64,000 nt of DNA from Rhizobium album (GCF_003122325.1 NZ_QFBC01000018.1:93502-157501); one strand, 5' to 3'; shown: positions 19,520-28,151, counted from the stretch's first letter. The notes: generated by a model not told the origin, from the letters alone. Numbers and translations: made by a program.

Positions 19520-20346
19520 GCTTTTTCACCCGCCTGCTTCGCTCGCCCGAAGGGGCGTTCGGGATGATTATCCTGGCTGCTCTGGTGCTGGTTGCGCTCC
19601 TGGCGCCGATCCTGTTTCCCGGCGATCCGTTGCGCATTGCCGGCCCGGCCCTGCTACCGCCGTTTTCCGATCCCGCCCTGCCGCTCGGGACCGACCGTCT
19701 CGGTCGCGACGTGCTCGCCGGCCTGATGCATGGTGCCCGCACCTCGCTGACGGTCGGCATCGCCGCTGCGCTGATGGCCATCGTGCTGGGTGCTCTTGTC
19801 GGGACCGCAGCCGGCTTTGCCGGCGGGCTCATCGACGAGGCGTTGATGCGGGTCGTCGACGCTTTCCAGATCGTCCCGAGTTTCCTTCTGGCTCTGGCGA
19901 TCGTCAGCGTCGTCGGCCCGTCCCTGCCGGTGGTGATCGCCGCGATTGCGCTGGGTGCCTGGGCCGATCCGGCGCGGCTGACGCGGGCTCAGGTGCTCTC
20001 CATCCGCGAGCGCGATTACGTCGCGGCCGCAGAGGTCATCGGCATGCACCCGCTGGAAATCGCCCTGAAGCAGGTATTGCCCAATGCCCTGCCGCCGGTG
20101 CTCGCCCTGACGTCGGTGATCGTCGCCGCGGCGATCCTGACGGAAGCGGCCCTTTCCTTTCTCGGGCTCGGCGATCCCAATGTCGTCACCTGGGGATCGA
20201 TGATCGCGGAAGGACGCAACGTCATCCGCTCGGCGGCCTTCCTGTCCATTGCCCCCGGCCTGGCGCTGGTCGTCACCGTCATCGGCGTCTATCTCTTCAG
20301 CGAGGCTTTGAGCCGGGTGATTGCTGGCGGGAGGGCGCGACCATGA
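19516..20346 (+). CDS. DppC/OppC-type ABC permease
   Basis: 276 residues from ATG 19516, overlapping the preceding stop. Family features include LPLGTDRLGRDVLAGLMHGA at the N-terminal end and the EAA loop AAEVIGMHPLEIALKQVLPN. It ends in GLGDPNVVTWGSMIAEG followed by the last membrane segment. It pairs with the DppB-like permease. Its stop overlaps the start of the next ATPase gene. Confidence 0.9.
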   Translation: MSFFTRLLRSPEGAFGMIILAALVLVALLAPILFPGDPLRIAGPALLPPFSDPALPLGTDRLGRDVLAGLMHGARTSLTVGIAAALMAIVLGALVGTAAGFAGGLIDEALMRVVDAFQIVPSFLLALAIVSVVGPSLPVVIAAIALGAWADPARLTRAQVLSIRERDYVAAAEVIGMHPLEIALKQVLPNALPPVLALTSVIVAAAILTEAALSFLGLGDPNVVTWGSMIAEGRNVIRSAAFLSIAPGLALVVTVIGVYLFSEALSRVIAGGRARP

Positions 20347-21122
20347 CCGATCTGCTTGCGACGATCCGCCGGTTATCCGTCGCTTATGGCGATGTCGATG
20401 CGGTGCGTGGCCTGAGTTTCGACATCAGGCTCGGCGAGCGGCTGGCGATCATCGGCGAAAGCGGTTCCGGCAAAAGCACGTTTGCACGAGCGATCGCCGG
20501 CCTGCTGCCGCCGCGGGCGAGCCTGTCGGGCGAAATGGACTGGCCTTGTTTCGGCAGGCCGCCCCTGCCCGGCCGCGATCTCGGCTTCGTGTTCCAGGAT
20601 CCCGGCTCCAGCCTCAACCCGGTGCTGACGATCGGCGAACAGATTGCCGAAGGGGCGCGCCGTCACCTCGGCTACTCGGCCTCCGAAGCCTGGCAGCGGG
20701 CGCGCGAGCTTGCGGGGCGGGTTTACCTGCCGCAGCCGGACACGATCCTGAACGCCTTCCCGCATCAGCTTTCCGGTGGCCAGAAGCAACGGGTGGCGAT
20801 TGCCGCCGCCATTTCCAGCCGCCCGAGGTTTCTGATCGCCGACGAGGTGACGAGCGCGCTCGACATGGTTGTGCAGGCGGAGATCGTCAGCCTGCTGCGC
20901 CGGCTTGTGGCGGAGGATGGCATGACGCTGCTGTTCATCACCCACGATATCGCGCTGGCATCGAGCTTCGCCGATCGCATCGTGGTTTTTCGCAACGGTG
21001 AACTGGTGGAGATCGGTGCCGCGAAGGCGGTCGTTTCGCGTCCGGCCGATGTCTATACGGCGGAGCTGATCGCTGGGCATATCGATTTCACCACGCCGCG
21101 CCTGGTCGAGGACATGCCGTGA
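20343..21122 (+). CDS. DppD/OppD-type ABC ATPase
   Basis: 259 residues from ATG 20343. It has Walker [11 protein letters not shown]-loop FVFQDPGSSLNP, signature LSGGQKQRVAIAAA, Walker B FLIADEVTSALD and H-loop ITHDIAL. It lacks the long C-terminal Cys-rich tail of standard DppD and is short for the family. It overlaps the GTG start of the second ATPase by four bases. Confidence 0.9.
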   Translation: MTDLLATIRRLSVAYGDVDAVRGLSFDIRLGERLAIIGESGSGKSTFARAIAGLLPPRASLSGEMDWPCFGRPPLPGRDLGFVFQDPGSSLNPVLTIGEQIAEGARRHLGYSASEAWQRARELAGRVYLPQPDTILNAFPHQLSGGQKQRVAIAAAISSRPRFLIADEVTSALDMVVQAEIVSLLRRLVAEDGMTLLFITHDIALASSFADRIVVFRNGELVEIGAAKAVVSRPADVYTAELIAGHIDFTTPRLVEDMP

Positions 21123-21910
21123 CGGAGCCGCTTCTGGAAATATCCGGCCTGAGCAAAACCTTCGTCAGCGGTGGCCGGCGCGTTTCGGCGGTGGAGAGCG
21201 TGTCGTTCGATATCCGGCCGGGCGAGACCGTTGGGCTGGTCGGCGGTTCCGGCAGCGGCAAGTCGACGCTGGCGCGGCTTCTTCTGCGCCTGACGCCGCC
21301 GGAGAGCGGTCGGATCCGTTTCGAAGGCAAGGATTGGCTCGACCTGTCCGGCAACGCCCTGCGCCGGGCGCGAGCGCGGCTGCAGATGGTTTTCCAGGAT
21401 CCGCTGGCCGCCTTCAATCCGCGGGCGACGGTGGCGGATGTGCTGATGGACCCGCTTCGCATTCATGGAACTGTCGTTCCGGCCGCCCGGCCAAAGGAGG
21501 TCGAGCGCCTGCTGGAGCGTGTCGGGCTGCCTTCCGCGCTTGCCGAGCGCTCGGTTCTGGACGTCTCCGGCGGCCAGCGGCAGCGTGTCGCCATTGCCCG
21601 GGCGCTTGCCACCCGGCCGGCGCTGATCGTGCTGGATGAGGCGGTTTCGGCTCTCGATGTCTCGGTGCGCCGCAAGGTGCTGGAACTGCTGGTGGCGTTG
21701 CAGAAGGAGAACGGCCTCGCCTATCTCTTCATTTCCCACGACCTTGCGGTCGTTCGTGCCGTTTCCCATCGGGTTCTGGTGATGGATGCCGGGCGGATCG
21801 TCGAGGCGGCAACGGCAAGCCGAATCATCGAAGACCCGCAATCGGATGCGGCGAAAGCATTGGTGAGAGCCGTGCCGAAGCTCGAAAGTGAAAATGACGC
21901 GGCGACATAA
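21119..21910 (+). CDS. DppF/OppF-type ABC ATPase
   Basis: 263 residues. The GTG start at 21119 overlaps the previous stop. Walker A GGSGSGKST, Q-loop MVFQDPLAAFNP, signature [14 protein letters not shown] and Walker B LIVLDEAVSALD are present; the usual P in DEP is A here. The last gene of the peptide importer operon, it is followed by a hairpin and then the convergent MFS gene. Confidence 0.9.
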   Translation: MTEPLLEISGLSKTFVSGGRRVSAVESVSFDIRPGETVGLVGGSGSGKSTLARLLLRLTPPESGRIRFEGKDWLDLSGNALRRARARLQMVFQDPLAAFNPRATVADVLMDPLRIHGTVVPAARPKEVERLLERVGLPSALAERSVLDVSGGQRQRVAIARALATRPALIVLDEAVSALDVSVRRKVLELLVALQKENGLAYLFISHDLAVVRAVSHRVLVMDAGRIVEAATASRIIEDPQSDAAKALVRAVPKLESENDAAT

Positions 21911-21951
21911 GGGCCACGCCATGCGCCGGCCCCTCCCCTCTCGTCATTCTC

Positions 21952-21978
21952 CGGCAAGGGATGTTTGATCCCTCGCCG
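21952..21978. terminator. Hairpin between convergent dppF-like and MFS genes
   Basis: A stem of CGGC plus AGGGAT paired to ATCCCT plus GCCG, with one A-C mismatch and the 5-base loop GTTTG. It sits between two convergent stop codons. A U-run is not obvious, so terminator function is inferred from position. Confidence 0.5.
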
Positions 21979-21992
21979 AAACCCTTCGCGGC

Positions 21993-23270
21993 TCAGGCAG
22001 GCAGCGGCGTTGCCGCCTGTGGCTGCCTGGGCTCGATCAACATCGAGATGACGGCGGCGAGCAGGCCGGTGACCCCGGCGATCAGGAAGGCGATTTCGTA
22101 ATTTCCCTGGATCTCGCGCATGAAGCCGCCGAAGAAGGCGGCGCAGGCGGCGCCGACCTGGTGGCCGGCGACGATCCAGCCAAACACCAGCGGGCCGCTT
22201 CGGTCGCCGAAGGCCTCGTTGCTGAGACGCAGCGTCGGCGGCACGGTGGCGATCCAGTCGAGTCCGTAGAGAACCGCAAAGATCGTCAGGCTGGCGACGG
22301 AAAAGCCGGAATAAGGCAGGTACATCAGCGACAGCCCGCGGACGCCGTAATACACGAACAGCAGCTTGCGCGGATCGAAACGATCGGTCAGCCAGCCGGA
22401 CAGCGTCGTGCCGATCAGGTCGAAAATGCCCATGAGCGCAAGGAGGCCGGCTGCCTGGACTTCCGGAATCCCCATGTCGCCGCAAAAGGCGATGAGATGG
22501 GTGCCGACGAGGCCGTTGGTGGTAAAACCGCAGACGAAAAACGTGGCGAACAGATACCAGAAGACGCGGGTGCGGGCGGCCTTGCCGAGCGTCGAAAGCG
22601 TGTTGAGCAGGAAATTGCCGGTCGCCGGCGCTGGCGACACCTCGTCGGCATCGGCGCCGTAGCGCGTCAGGCCGATGGAGGCGGGACGTTCCGGCACCAG
22701 AAGATAGACGAGCGGCAGCAGCGCTGCGGCCGCAATGGCGACGGCGATGGCGACCGGGCGCCAGCCGCCCGACTGGGCGAGCATGGCGAGTACGGGCAGG
22801 AAGACGAGCAGGCCGGTAGCACTGCTCGCCGACATCAGGCCCATGACCAGGCCACGATTGGTCTTGAACCAGCGGTTGACGATGGTCGCGCCGAGAACGG
22901 TCGCCACGGCACCGGTGCCGATGCCGGACATGATGCCCCAGGTGGCGATCAGTTGCCATGGTTGCGTCATACCGAGGCTGAGCAGCGTCGAGCCGGACAT
23001 CAGGAGCAAGGCGCCCATCAATGTCCGGCGCAAGCCGAAGCGCTCCATGAAGGCGGCGGCGAAGGGTCCGGCAAGACCATAAAGAAAGATGCCGATGGCG
23101 GCGGCGGAAGAAATGGTGTCGCGACGCCAGCCGAAGGCTTCCTCCAGCGGCAACATCATCACCGACGGCGCCGAGCGCAGGCCGGAGGAGATGAGAAGCG
23201 CCAGGAAAATAACGCCGACGACAACGAAGGCATATCGCTGGCCGAACGGGCGAGTTCTTGCTATTGTCAT
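21993..23270 (-). CDS. MFS transporter (monocarboxylate/oxalate-formate type)
   Basis: 425 residues with twelve predicted membrane segments, starting MTIARTRPFGQRYAFVVVGV. A GLRRTLMGALLL-type loop A and the second-half GWLTDRFDPRKLLFVYYG motif are MFS hallmarks. The substrate is not readable. It is divergent from a TetR gene with 72 bases between the starts that carry repeated TACGTAC motifs, so it is probably the TetR target and may be an efflux or uptake pump for the TetR ligand. Confidence 0.85.
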   Translation of the reverse strand: MTIARTRPFGQRYAFVVVGVIFLALLISSGLRSAPSVMMLPLEEAFGWRRDTISSAAAIGIFLYGLAGPFAAAFMERFGLRRTLMGALLLMSGSTLLSLGMTQPWQLIATWGIMSGIGTGAVATVLGATIVNRWFKTNRGLVMGLMSASSATGLLVFLPVLAMLAQSGGWRPVAIAVAIAAAALLPLVYLLVPERPASIGLTRYGADADEVSPAPATGNFLLNTLSTLGKAARTRVFWYLFATFFVCGFTTNGLVGTHLIAFCGDMGIPEVQAAGLLALMGIFDLIGTTLSGWLTDRFDPRKLLFVYYGVRGLSLMYLPYSGFSVASLTIFAVLYGLDWIATVPPTLRLSNEAFGDRSGPLVFGWIVAGHQVGAACAAFFGGFMREIQGNYEIAFLIAGVTGLLAAVISMLIEPRQPQAATPLPA

Positions 23271-23280
23271 GTGACCAACC

Positions 23281-23322
23281 GGTACGTATCTAGAGGATGT
23301 GAATTAGTACGTACCAGTCAGT
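23281..23322. promoter_or_regulatory. Candidate TetR operator between MFS and tetR
   Basis: The inverted pair GGTACGTA (23281-23288) and TACGTACC (23308-23315) is followed by ACCAGTCAGT (23313-23322). The last motif resembles ACCGACCGGT ahead of the second TetR gene at 28264-28273. Confidence 0.55.
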
Positions 23323-23342
23323 AACATGTCAAGAGGGTCCTG

Positions 23343-23963
23343 ATGGTTGACGCAGAGTCCATCGATGCCGCATCCGATAGCAAACGGGCCGACGCGCCGC
23401 AGGCACCGCGTGCCGTCGACAAGATTCTGGGCGTTGCGCGGGAGCTGTTTTATCGGAAGGGCATTCGTGCCATCGGTGTCGACGAGATCGTCCGCCGGGC
23501 CGGTGTGACGAAACCCAGCCTCTATCGCAGCTTCTCCTCCAAGGACGAACTGGCGGCGACCTATCTGGAGAATTACGAGCGGGAGTTCTGGAAGCGTTTC
23601 GAGGAAGCGGTCGCCGCTCATCCCGGTGACGCGCGTGCACAAATCATCGCCTACATGACGGGGGTTGCCGCCCGGGCCTTGAAGCAGGACCATCGGGGTT
23701 GCGGCCTGTCGAACGCCGCGGTGGAATATCCCGAGATCGACCACCCTGCCCGGCGGGTCAGCGAAGCCAACAAGCGCCAGTTGAGGAAACGGTTTCGCGA
23801 GAAGGCCGCCGAGATGGGGGCGGCCGATGCCGACGCCCTTGGAGACGGCTTGTTGTTGCTGTTTGAAGGCACCCATATATCCGGCCAGCTTTTCAGGGAC
23901 GATGGCCCCGCCGTCTCATTGGCAGCGAATACGGAGCGGCTGATCGATTCGTTCCTGCGCTGA
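23343..23963 (+). CDS. TetR-family repressor
   Basis: 206 residues. The N-terminal helix-turn-helix (about residues 20-70) contains RELFYRKGIRAIGVDEIVRR and KPSLYRSFSSKDELAATYL. The C-terminal ligand domain includes HRGCGLSNAAVE, a segment mirrored in the second TetR gene (YGCDLANAAIE). It probably controls itself and the divergent MFS gene. It ends 186 bases before repA and is not part of the replication cassette. Confidence 0.9.
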   Translation: MVDAESIDAASDSKRADAPQAPRAVDKILGVARELFYRKGIRAIGVDEIVRRAGVTKPSLYRSFSSKDELAATYLENYEREFWKRFEEAVAAHPGDARAQIIAYMTGVAARALKQDHRGCGLSNAAVEYPEIDHPARRVSEANKRQLRKRFREKAAEMGAADADALGDGLLLLFEGTHISGQLFRDDGPAVSLAANTERLIDSFLR

Positions 23964-24094
23964 GGCGCGCTTCAGCGTTTACATGCTGTTTTCCGAGCCA
24001 TGACAGGGAGTTTCCTGGGTAAAAGTGCCGCAAAAGGTCCGAAAACCTGGCCAAAATCCTAAATTCCTTGTCACTCTGGCAGAATCGGGCGATA

Positions 24095-24132
24095 GTGACG
24101 ATAATTTCCTTCTAATTGGAAAATATCGTCAC
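24095..24132. promoter_or_regulatory. 38-bp palindrome upstream of repA (candidate RepA/RepB operator)
   Basis: Arms GTGACGATAATTTCC and its near-perfect inverse GGAAAATATCGTCAC have one mismatched pair. The palindrome ends 18 bases before the repA ATG, the position where RepA-RepB autorepression acts in repABC plasmids. Confidence 0.75.
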
Positions 24133-24149
24133 CGAGGCCTTCGGAAGAA

Positions 24150-25328
24150 ATGAACGTTACACCTGCCATAACGCAACCGGAACTGAGTTTTGCGGATATC
24201 ATTCTCGATCAGGGAAGCGAGATTTCCAGCAAGCTCGACATGCTGCGCATCGAAAAGTTTCCGCCGAATGCTCAGAAGACGCTGCGGCAGTTTTCGCTGT
24301 CGGAAGTCGCGGATTTTGTCGGCGTGTCGCAAAGCTATCTGAAGAAGCTGCATCTGCAGGGCAAGAGCGTCGAGCCCCTCACCTCCCCGACCGGGCGTCG
24401 TTATTACACCGCCCAGCAGATGAACGAGCTGCGGCAATATCTCGACCGCGTGCCGCATCGCCGCAACGGCGAGAAGCTGCAGGTGATTGCCGTCGTCAAT
24501 TTCAAGGGCGGTTCCGGCAAGACGACCACGGCAGCCCACCTTGCCCAGCATCTGGCGCTGAAGGGGTTTCGCGTCCTGGCGATCGACCTCGACCCGCAGG
24601 CATCGCTGACGGCGCTCTACGGTATCCAGCCGGAGCTTGACGGCAACCCTTCGCTCTATGAATCGCTGCGTTACGACGACAAGCGGCGTCCGATTTCGGA
24701 TGTGATCCGCTCGACCAACTTCCCTGATCTCGACATCGTTCCGGCCAATCTCGAATTGCAGGAATACGAATACGATACGCCGATCGCGATGCAGAGCAAG
24801 GAATCGACGGCGGGCAAAACCTTCTACACGCGCATCGGCGATGCACTGGACGAAGTCGATGCGGATTACGATGTCGTTGTCGTCGATTGCCCGCCGCAGC
24901 TCGGCTACCTCACCCTCACCGCTTTGACTGCTGCGACCTCGGTGCTGATCACCGTCCATCCGCAGATGCTCGACATCATGTCGATGAGCCAGTTTCTGCT
25001 GATGCTGGGCGATATCCTCAAGAGCGTCGAGGGCGTCGGCGTCAAGGTGTCGCTCGACTGGTTCCGCTACCTGATCACCCGCTATGAGCCGATGGATATT
25101 CCGCAGCAGCAGATGGTCGGCTTTATGCAGTCGATGTTTGCCAAGCAGATGCTGAAGAACCAGATGGTGAAGTCGACGGCCATTTCGGATGCAGGCTTGA
25201 CGAAACAGACATTGTACGAGGTTGAGCGCTCGCAATTCACGCCGTCCACCTATGATCGCGCCCGGGAATCGCTCGATGCGGTGAATTCGGAGATTATCGA
25301 ACTGATGATCAAGGCATGGGGGCGGTGA
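24150..25328 (+). CDS. repA: RepA, ParA-type partition ATPase of repABC
   Basis: 392 residues. An N-terminal helix-turn-helix region (about residues 45-100, with LSEVADFVGVSQSYLKKL) precedes the ParA ATPase. The deviant Walker A is VVNFKGGSGKTTTAAHLAQH and Walker A' is DLDPQASLTALYG. DVVVVDCPPQLGYLTLTAL is the Walker B region. RepA segregates the replicon with RepB and represses the operon. repB follows after 78 bases. Confidence 0.97.
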   Translation: MNVTPAITQPELSFADIILDQGSEISSKLDMLRIEKFPPNAQKTLRQFSLSEVADFVGVSQSYLKKLHLQGKSVEPLTSPTGRRYYTAQQMNELRQYLDRVPHRRNGEKLQVIAVVNFKGGSGKTTTAAHLAQHLALKGFRVLAIDLDPQASLTALYGIQPELDGNPSLYESLRYDDKRRPISDVIRSTNFPDLDIVPANLELQEYEYDTPIAMQSKESTAGKTFYTRIGDALDEVDADYDVVVVDCPPQLGYLTLTALTAATSVLITVHPQMLDIMSMSQFLLMLGDILKSVEGVGVKVSLDWFRYLITRYEPMDIPQQQMVGFMQSMFAKQMLKNQMVKSTAISDAGLTKQTLYEVERSQFTPSTYDRARESLDAVNSEIIELMIKAWGR

Positions 25329-25406
25329 TGATGACGTTGTCAGCCGTACATTCGGCCTTTTTTCGATGCCAATTCAATTGCTTGCTGCAAATTAGGGGGG
25401 AATGAG

Positions 25407-26408
25407 ATGGCCCGCAAGGATGTTCTTCTCGGCATTACCCAGGCAGACAGCAACCGCACCGGCCGTCAGGCGACGCCGGGTTATGCCTCGCGTGGCGCCT
25501 CCCGATCGATGATCAATTCGCTGGGTGAGCTTGCGGAGAAGGCGGCGCGGGCCGACCAGCTGCTGGAAGGCGAGGTCGTGCAGGAACTGGATGCCGCACT
25601 GATCGAGGCCTCCTTCGTCTCCGACCGCATGGATGAGGACGATGAGGCGTTTCAGGAACTGGTGGCGGCAATCGAAAGTCGTGGCCAGGACAGCCCCGTC
25701 CTGTTGCGGCCGCACCCGACAGGCGGCGGGCGTTACCAGGTCGTTTTCGGTCATCGGCGCGTGCGTGCGGCGCGCCAGCTCGGCCGGCCCGTTCGGGCGG
25801 TGGTCAAGGAGATCGACGACCGCGACCACGTCATCGCCCAGGGCCAGGAAAATTCGGCGCGTGAAAACCTGTCCTTCATCGAACGTGCCAGCTTTGCGCA
25901 AAAACTCCTCGACCTCGGTTACGATCGCCCGACCATCCAGTCGGCGCTGGCCGTCGATGCGCCGATGCTGACCCGCATGCTGTCCGTCTCGGGCCGGGTT
26001 CCCGCCGCCTTGCTGCAGGCCATTGGTGCCGCCAAAAGTGTCGGCCGTGATCGCTGGCTTGAGCTGACCCAGCTGGTCGAGAAACCGTCAAACCTCGACA
26101 AGGCGCTTGGTTTCGTCACGACGGCGGAATTTCTCGCGGCAAAGGCTGAGGATCGTTTCGAGCTGTTGCTCAACCATATCAAGCGGGGGCAACGCGGCAG
26201 CAAGCGTAGCGCCCCTGCGGCAAACACCTGGGCACCGGCGGACAAATCCGTCAGCGCCGAGTTCAAGAACACCGGCAAGGCGTTCTCTTTGTCTTTGAAG
26301 GCGAAGGATGCCGGCCGATTCGGCCAGTTTCTCTCCAGCAATCTGGACAGGCTTTATCAGCAGTTCAGGCAGGAAGAGGAGAGCGGCAGCATGAAACAAG
26401 GAGACTGA
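25407..26408 (+). CDS. repB: RepB, ParB-type partition protein of repABC
   Basis: 333 residues. The ParB N-domain shows GQDSPVLLRPHPTGGGRYQV and VFGHRRVRAARQLGRPVRAV, with the conserved GHRR box. ENSARENLSFIERASFAQKL leads into the HTH region that binds parS. A ribosome site AGGGGGGAA lies ahead of the ATG. It ends 154 bases before repC, in the region holding the antisense RNA. Confidence 0.96.
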   Translation: MARKDVLLGITQADSNRTGRQATPGYASRGASRSMINSLGELAEKAARADQLLEGEVVQELDAALIEASFVSDRMDEDDEAFQELVAAIESRGQDSPVLLRPHPTGGGRYQVVFGHRRVRAARQLGRPVRAVVKEIDDRDHVIAQGQENSARENLSFIERASFAQKLLDLGYDRPTIQSALAVDAPMLTRMLSVSGRVPAALLQAIGAAKSVGRDRWLELTQLVEKPSNLDKALGFVTTAEFLAAKAEDRFELLLNHIKRGQRGSKRSAPAANTWAPADKSVSAEFKNTGKAFSLSLKAKDAGRFGQFLSSNLDRLYQQFRQEEESGSMKQGD

Positions 26409-26413
26409 ACCGC

Positions 26414-26470
26414 AAAAGAAAAAGGTCCCCGAACCGACGAAGCGGATCCGAGAACCTCTCTCGATGTAGC
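26414..26470 (-). ncRNA. repABC counter-transcribed RNA (incompatibility antisense RNA)
   Basis: On the minus strand a -35 TTGACT (26500-26505) and a weak -10 GATTCT (26477-26482) are separated by 17 bases. They would start a transcript near 26470. It forms an imperfect GC-rich hairpin (about 26424-26456) followed by TTTTTCTTTT (26414-26423), an intrinsic terminator. This matches the roughly 50-60-nt antisense RNA in the repB-repC spacer of repABC plasmids, which limits RepC synthesis and sets copy number. The ends are estimated. Confidence 0.85.
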
Positions 26471-26562
26471 AATCTGAGAATCCCATTTCCGCGAATCGTA
26501 GTCAAGTGTTTTCAGCGTCTTTTCGGCGAACGAATTTCTTTTGCCTTCTTTGAAGGTGAAGA

Positions 26563-27780
26563 ATGATGAATGGGCAATATGTAACGACGCCTTTCGGGCG
26601 GCGAGCGATCTCGTTTGGCATGCTGGCGCATCAGCTGCAGGCACGTGACATCGATCCCGAGCAGCGCGTGGAAAAATGGAAACTGTTTCGGGCTCTCTGC
26701 GAGGCCCGGCAGCATTTCGGCGTGTCTGACAGGGCACTCGCCGTCCTGAACGCGCTCTTGAGTTTTTATCCGAAGACCGAGATCTCCGAAGAAAACGGCC
26801 TGGTGGTGTTTCCATCCAATGCGCAGCTTTCGGTGCGGGCTCACGGCATCGCGCCGGCGACGCTTCGCCGTCATCTTGCTGCTCTGGTCGATGCCGGCCT
26901 GCTGATCCGCAAGGATAGTCCCAACGGCAAGCGATATGCCAGGAAGGGCGATGCCGGGCAGGTCGAGCAGGCTTTTGGCTTCAGCCTTGCACCATTGCTG
27001 ACGCGGGCCGACGAGATCGAGGCGGTCGCCGCACAGGTCGTCGCCGACAGGCAGGCGCTTCGCAGCATGCGCGAGCAGGTTTCCTTGTGCCGTAGAGATA
27101 TCGCCAAGCTCATCGAAGCCGCGATGGAAGAAGCGATGCCAGGGGATTGGGACGGTCTTTATCTGCGCTTCCGGGAGATCGTCGGCCGATTGCCGAAGGT
27201 TCCGGATCTTCGAGATCTCGCGCCGATCCTGAAGGACTTTAGAAATCTGCGGGCTGACATCGTCAACCGGATGGAATCTTTGGTAAAATCAAAAAAACAG
27301 AGCGCCAATGAGTCTCAAATTGAGCAGCACATACAGAATTCAAACCCAAACCATCCTACTGAACTTGAACTCGCTTTGAAAACAAAGCAGGAAGCGATCC
27401 GGAGGGTTTATCCGACTGAGGACGGAAGCAGCTTGAAAACATTTCCATTGGCGATGGTGCTGCAGGCCTGCCCGGAGATCGGCGCTTATGGCCCCGGCGG
27501 AGCGGTTGGCAACTGGCGGGATCTGATGGCGGCGGCCGTCACCGTGCGGTCGATGCTGGGCGTCAGTCCGGGCGCGTACCAGCAAGCCTGCGAGACGATG
27601 GGGCCGGAAAATGCGGCGACGGTGATTGCGTGTATTCTGGAGAGGGCCGGGCAGATCAATTCGGCGGGCGGCTATTTGAGGGATTTAACGCGCCGGGCGG
27701 AGCAGGGGGAGTTTTCGCTCGGGCCGATGCTGATGGCGCTGATCAGGACGAATACAGGCAGAACGCAGAAAGCGGGTTGA
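26563..27780 (+). CDS. repC: RepC, replication initiator of repABC
   Basis: 405 residues; the initiator that binds the origin lying inside its own gene in this family. The N-terminal region has TTPFGRRAISFGMLAHQLQA and FPSNAQLSVRAHGIAPATLR with the winged-helix domain. A low-complexity linker (about residues 238-275) separates it from the C-terminal domain LKTFPLAMVLQACPEIGAYG. Its expression is expected to be reduced by the antisense RNA just upstream. The start follows the long spacer at 26409-26562. Confidence 0.97.
   Translation: MMNGQYVTTPFGRRAISFGMLAHQLQARDIDPEQRVEKWKLFRALCEARQHFGVSDRALAVLNALLSFYPKTEISEENGLVVFPSNAQLSVRAHGIAPATLRRHLAALVDAGLLIRKDSPNGKRYARKGDAGQVEQAFGFSLAPLLTRADEIEAVAAQVVADRQALRSMREQVSLCRRDIAKLIEAAMEEAMPGDWDGLYLRFREIVGRLPKVPDLRDLAPILKDFRNLRADIVNRMESLVKSKKQSANESQIEQHIQNSNPNHPTELELALKTKQEAIRRVYPTEDGSSLKTFPLAMVLQACPEIGAYGPGGAVGNWRDLMAAAVTVRSMLGVSPGAYQQACETMGPENAATVIACILERAGQINSAGGYLRDLTRRAEQGEFSLGPMLMALIRTNTGRTQKAG
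27281..27390. other. AT-rich segment in repC, candidate oriV
   Basis: Inside repC the base composition changes to an A/T-rich run (TTGGTAAAATCAAAAAAACA and following) encoding the inter-domain linker. In studied repABC replicons oriV maps to an AT-rich stretch in repC, so this is the likely origin by analogy. Confidence 0.6.
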
Positions 27781-27809
27781 TGCGCGAACCGGCAGGAGCG
27801 CGCATCAAC
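27776..27809. other. 11-bp inverted repeat over the repC stop
   Basis: GTTGATGCGCG and CGCGCATCAAC flank a 12-base loop and include the repC TGA. No U-run follows, so it may be an RNA-stability hairpin or a protein site. Confidence 0.6.
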
Positions 27810-27896
27810 GAAGCGGATTGGTGTTCTTCTGGCGCATGGGCGCGCCGGACTGGACAGATGAAACAGGTTTTTCCAATGCGATGCTCGCAACCCGGA

Positions 27897-28151
27897 TCAA
27901 TAGCAGGCCATGCCGCACGTGGTGTCACGCTGCTCCACGGCCGGAAACAACGCGTGGAGCTTGCGGTGCGGCAGGACGGACGCCTGATAGGCGACGGGCT
28001 TTGTGCCCGGCTTCCGGTGCAGGCGATCGGCGCTGGAATACAAAAACGTCTTGAATTCCGTTGGGCTCATTCCGTCGGCGCGGGCGACGGACAAGATCAA
28101 AGGATCGTTCAAGACCTCGGAGAGAGTGAGGTCCCCATGAAATTGCGACAT
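27897..28151 (-). CDS. Small protein of unknown function (84 aa)
   Basis: 84 residues with an excellent ribosome site: AAGGAG lies 6 bases upstream of the ATG on the minus strand. The sequence begins MSQFHGDLTLSEVLNDPLIL and continues with an acidic, helical stretch VARADGMSPTEFKTFL, then a basic C-terminus. Similar short proteins are frequent in rhizobia but I know no function. It is divergent from the second TetR gene and shares its operator region. Confidence 0.65.
   Translation of the reverse strand: MSQFHGDLTLSEVLNDPLILSVARADGMSPTEFKTFLYSSADRLHRKPGTKPVAYQASVLPHRKLHALFPAVEQRDTTCGMACY

Noticed and set aside
22161..23324. Long plus-strand frame opposite the MFS gene
   Set aside because: Highly charged, low-complexity translation without a ribosome site; the minus strand encodes a clear MFS protein.
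25329..25406. parS in the repA-repB spacer
   Set aside because: GTTGTCAGCCGTACAT lacks the right half of the GTTNNC-N4-GNNAAC consensus.
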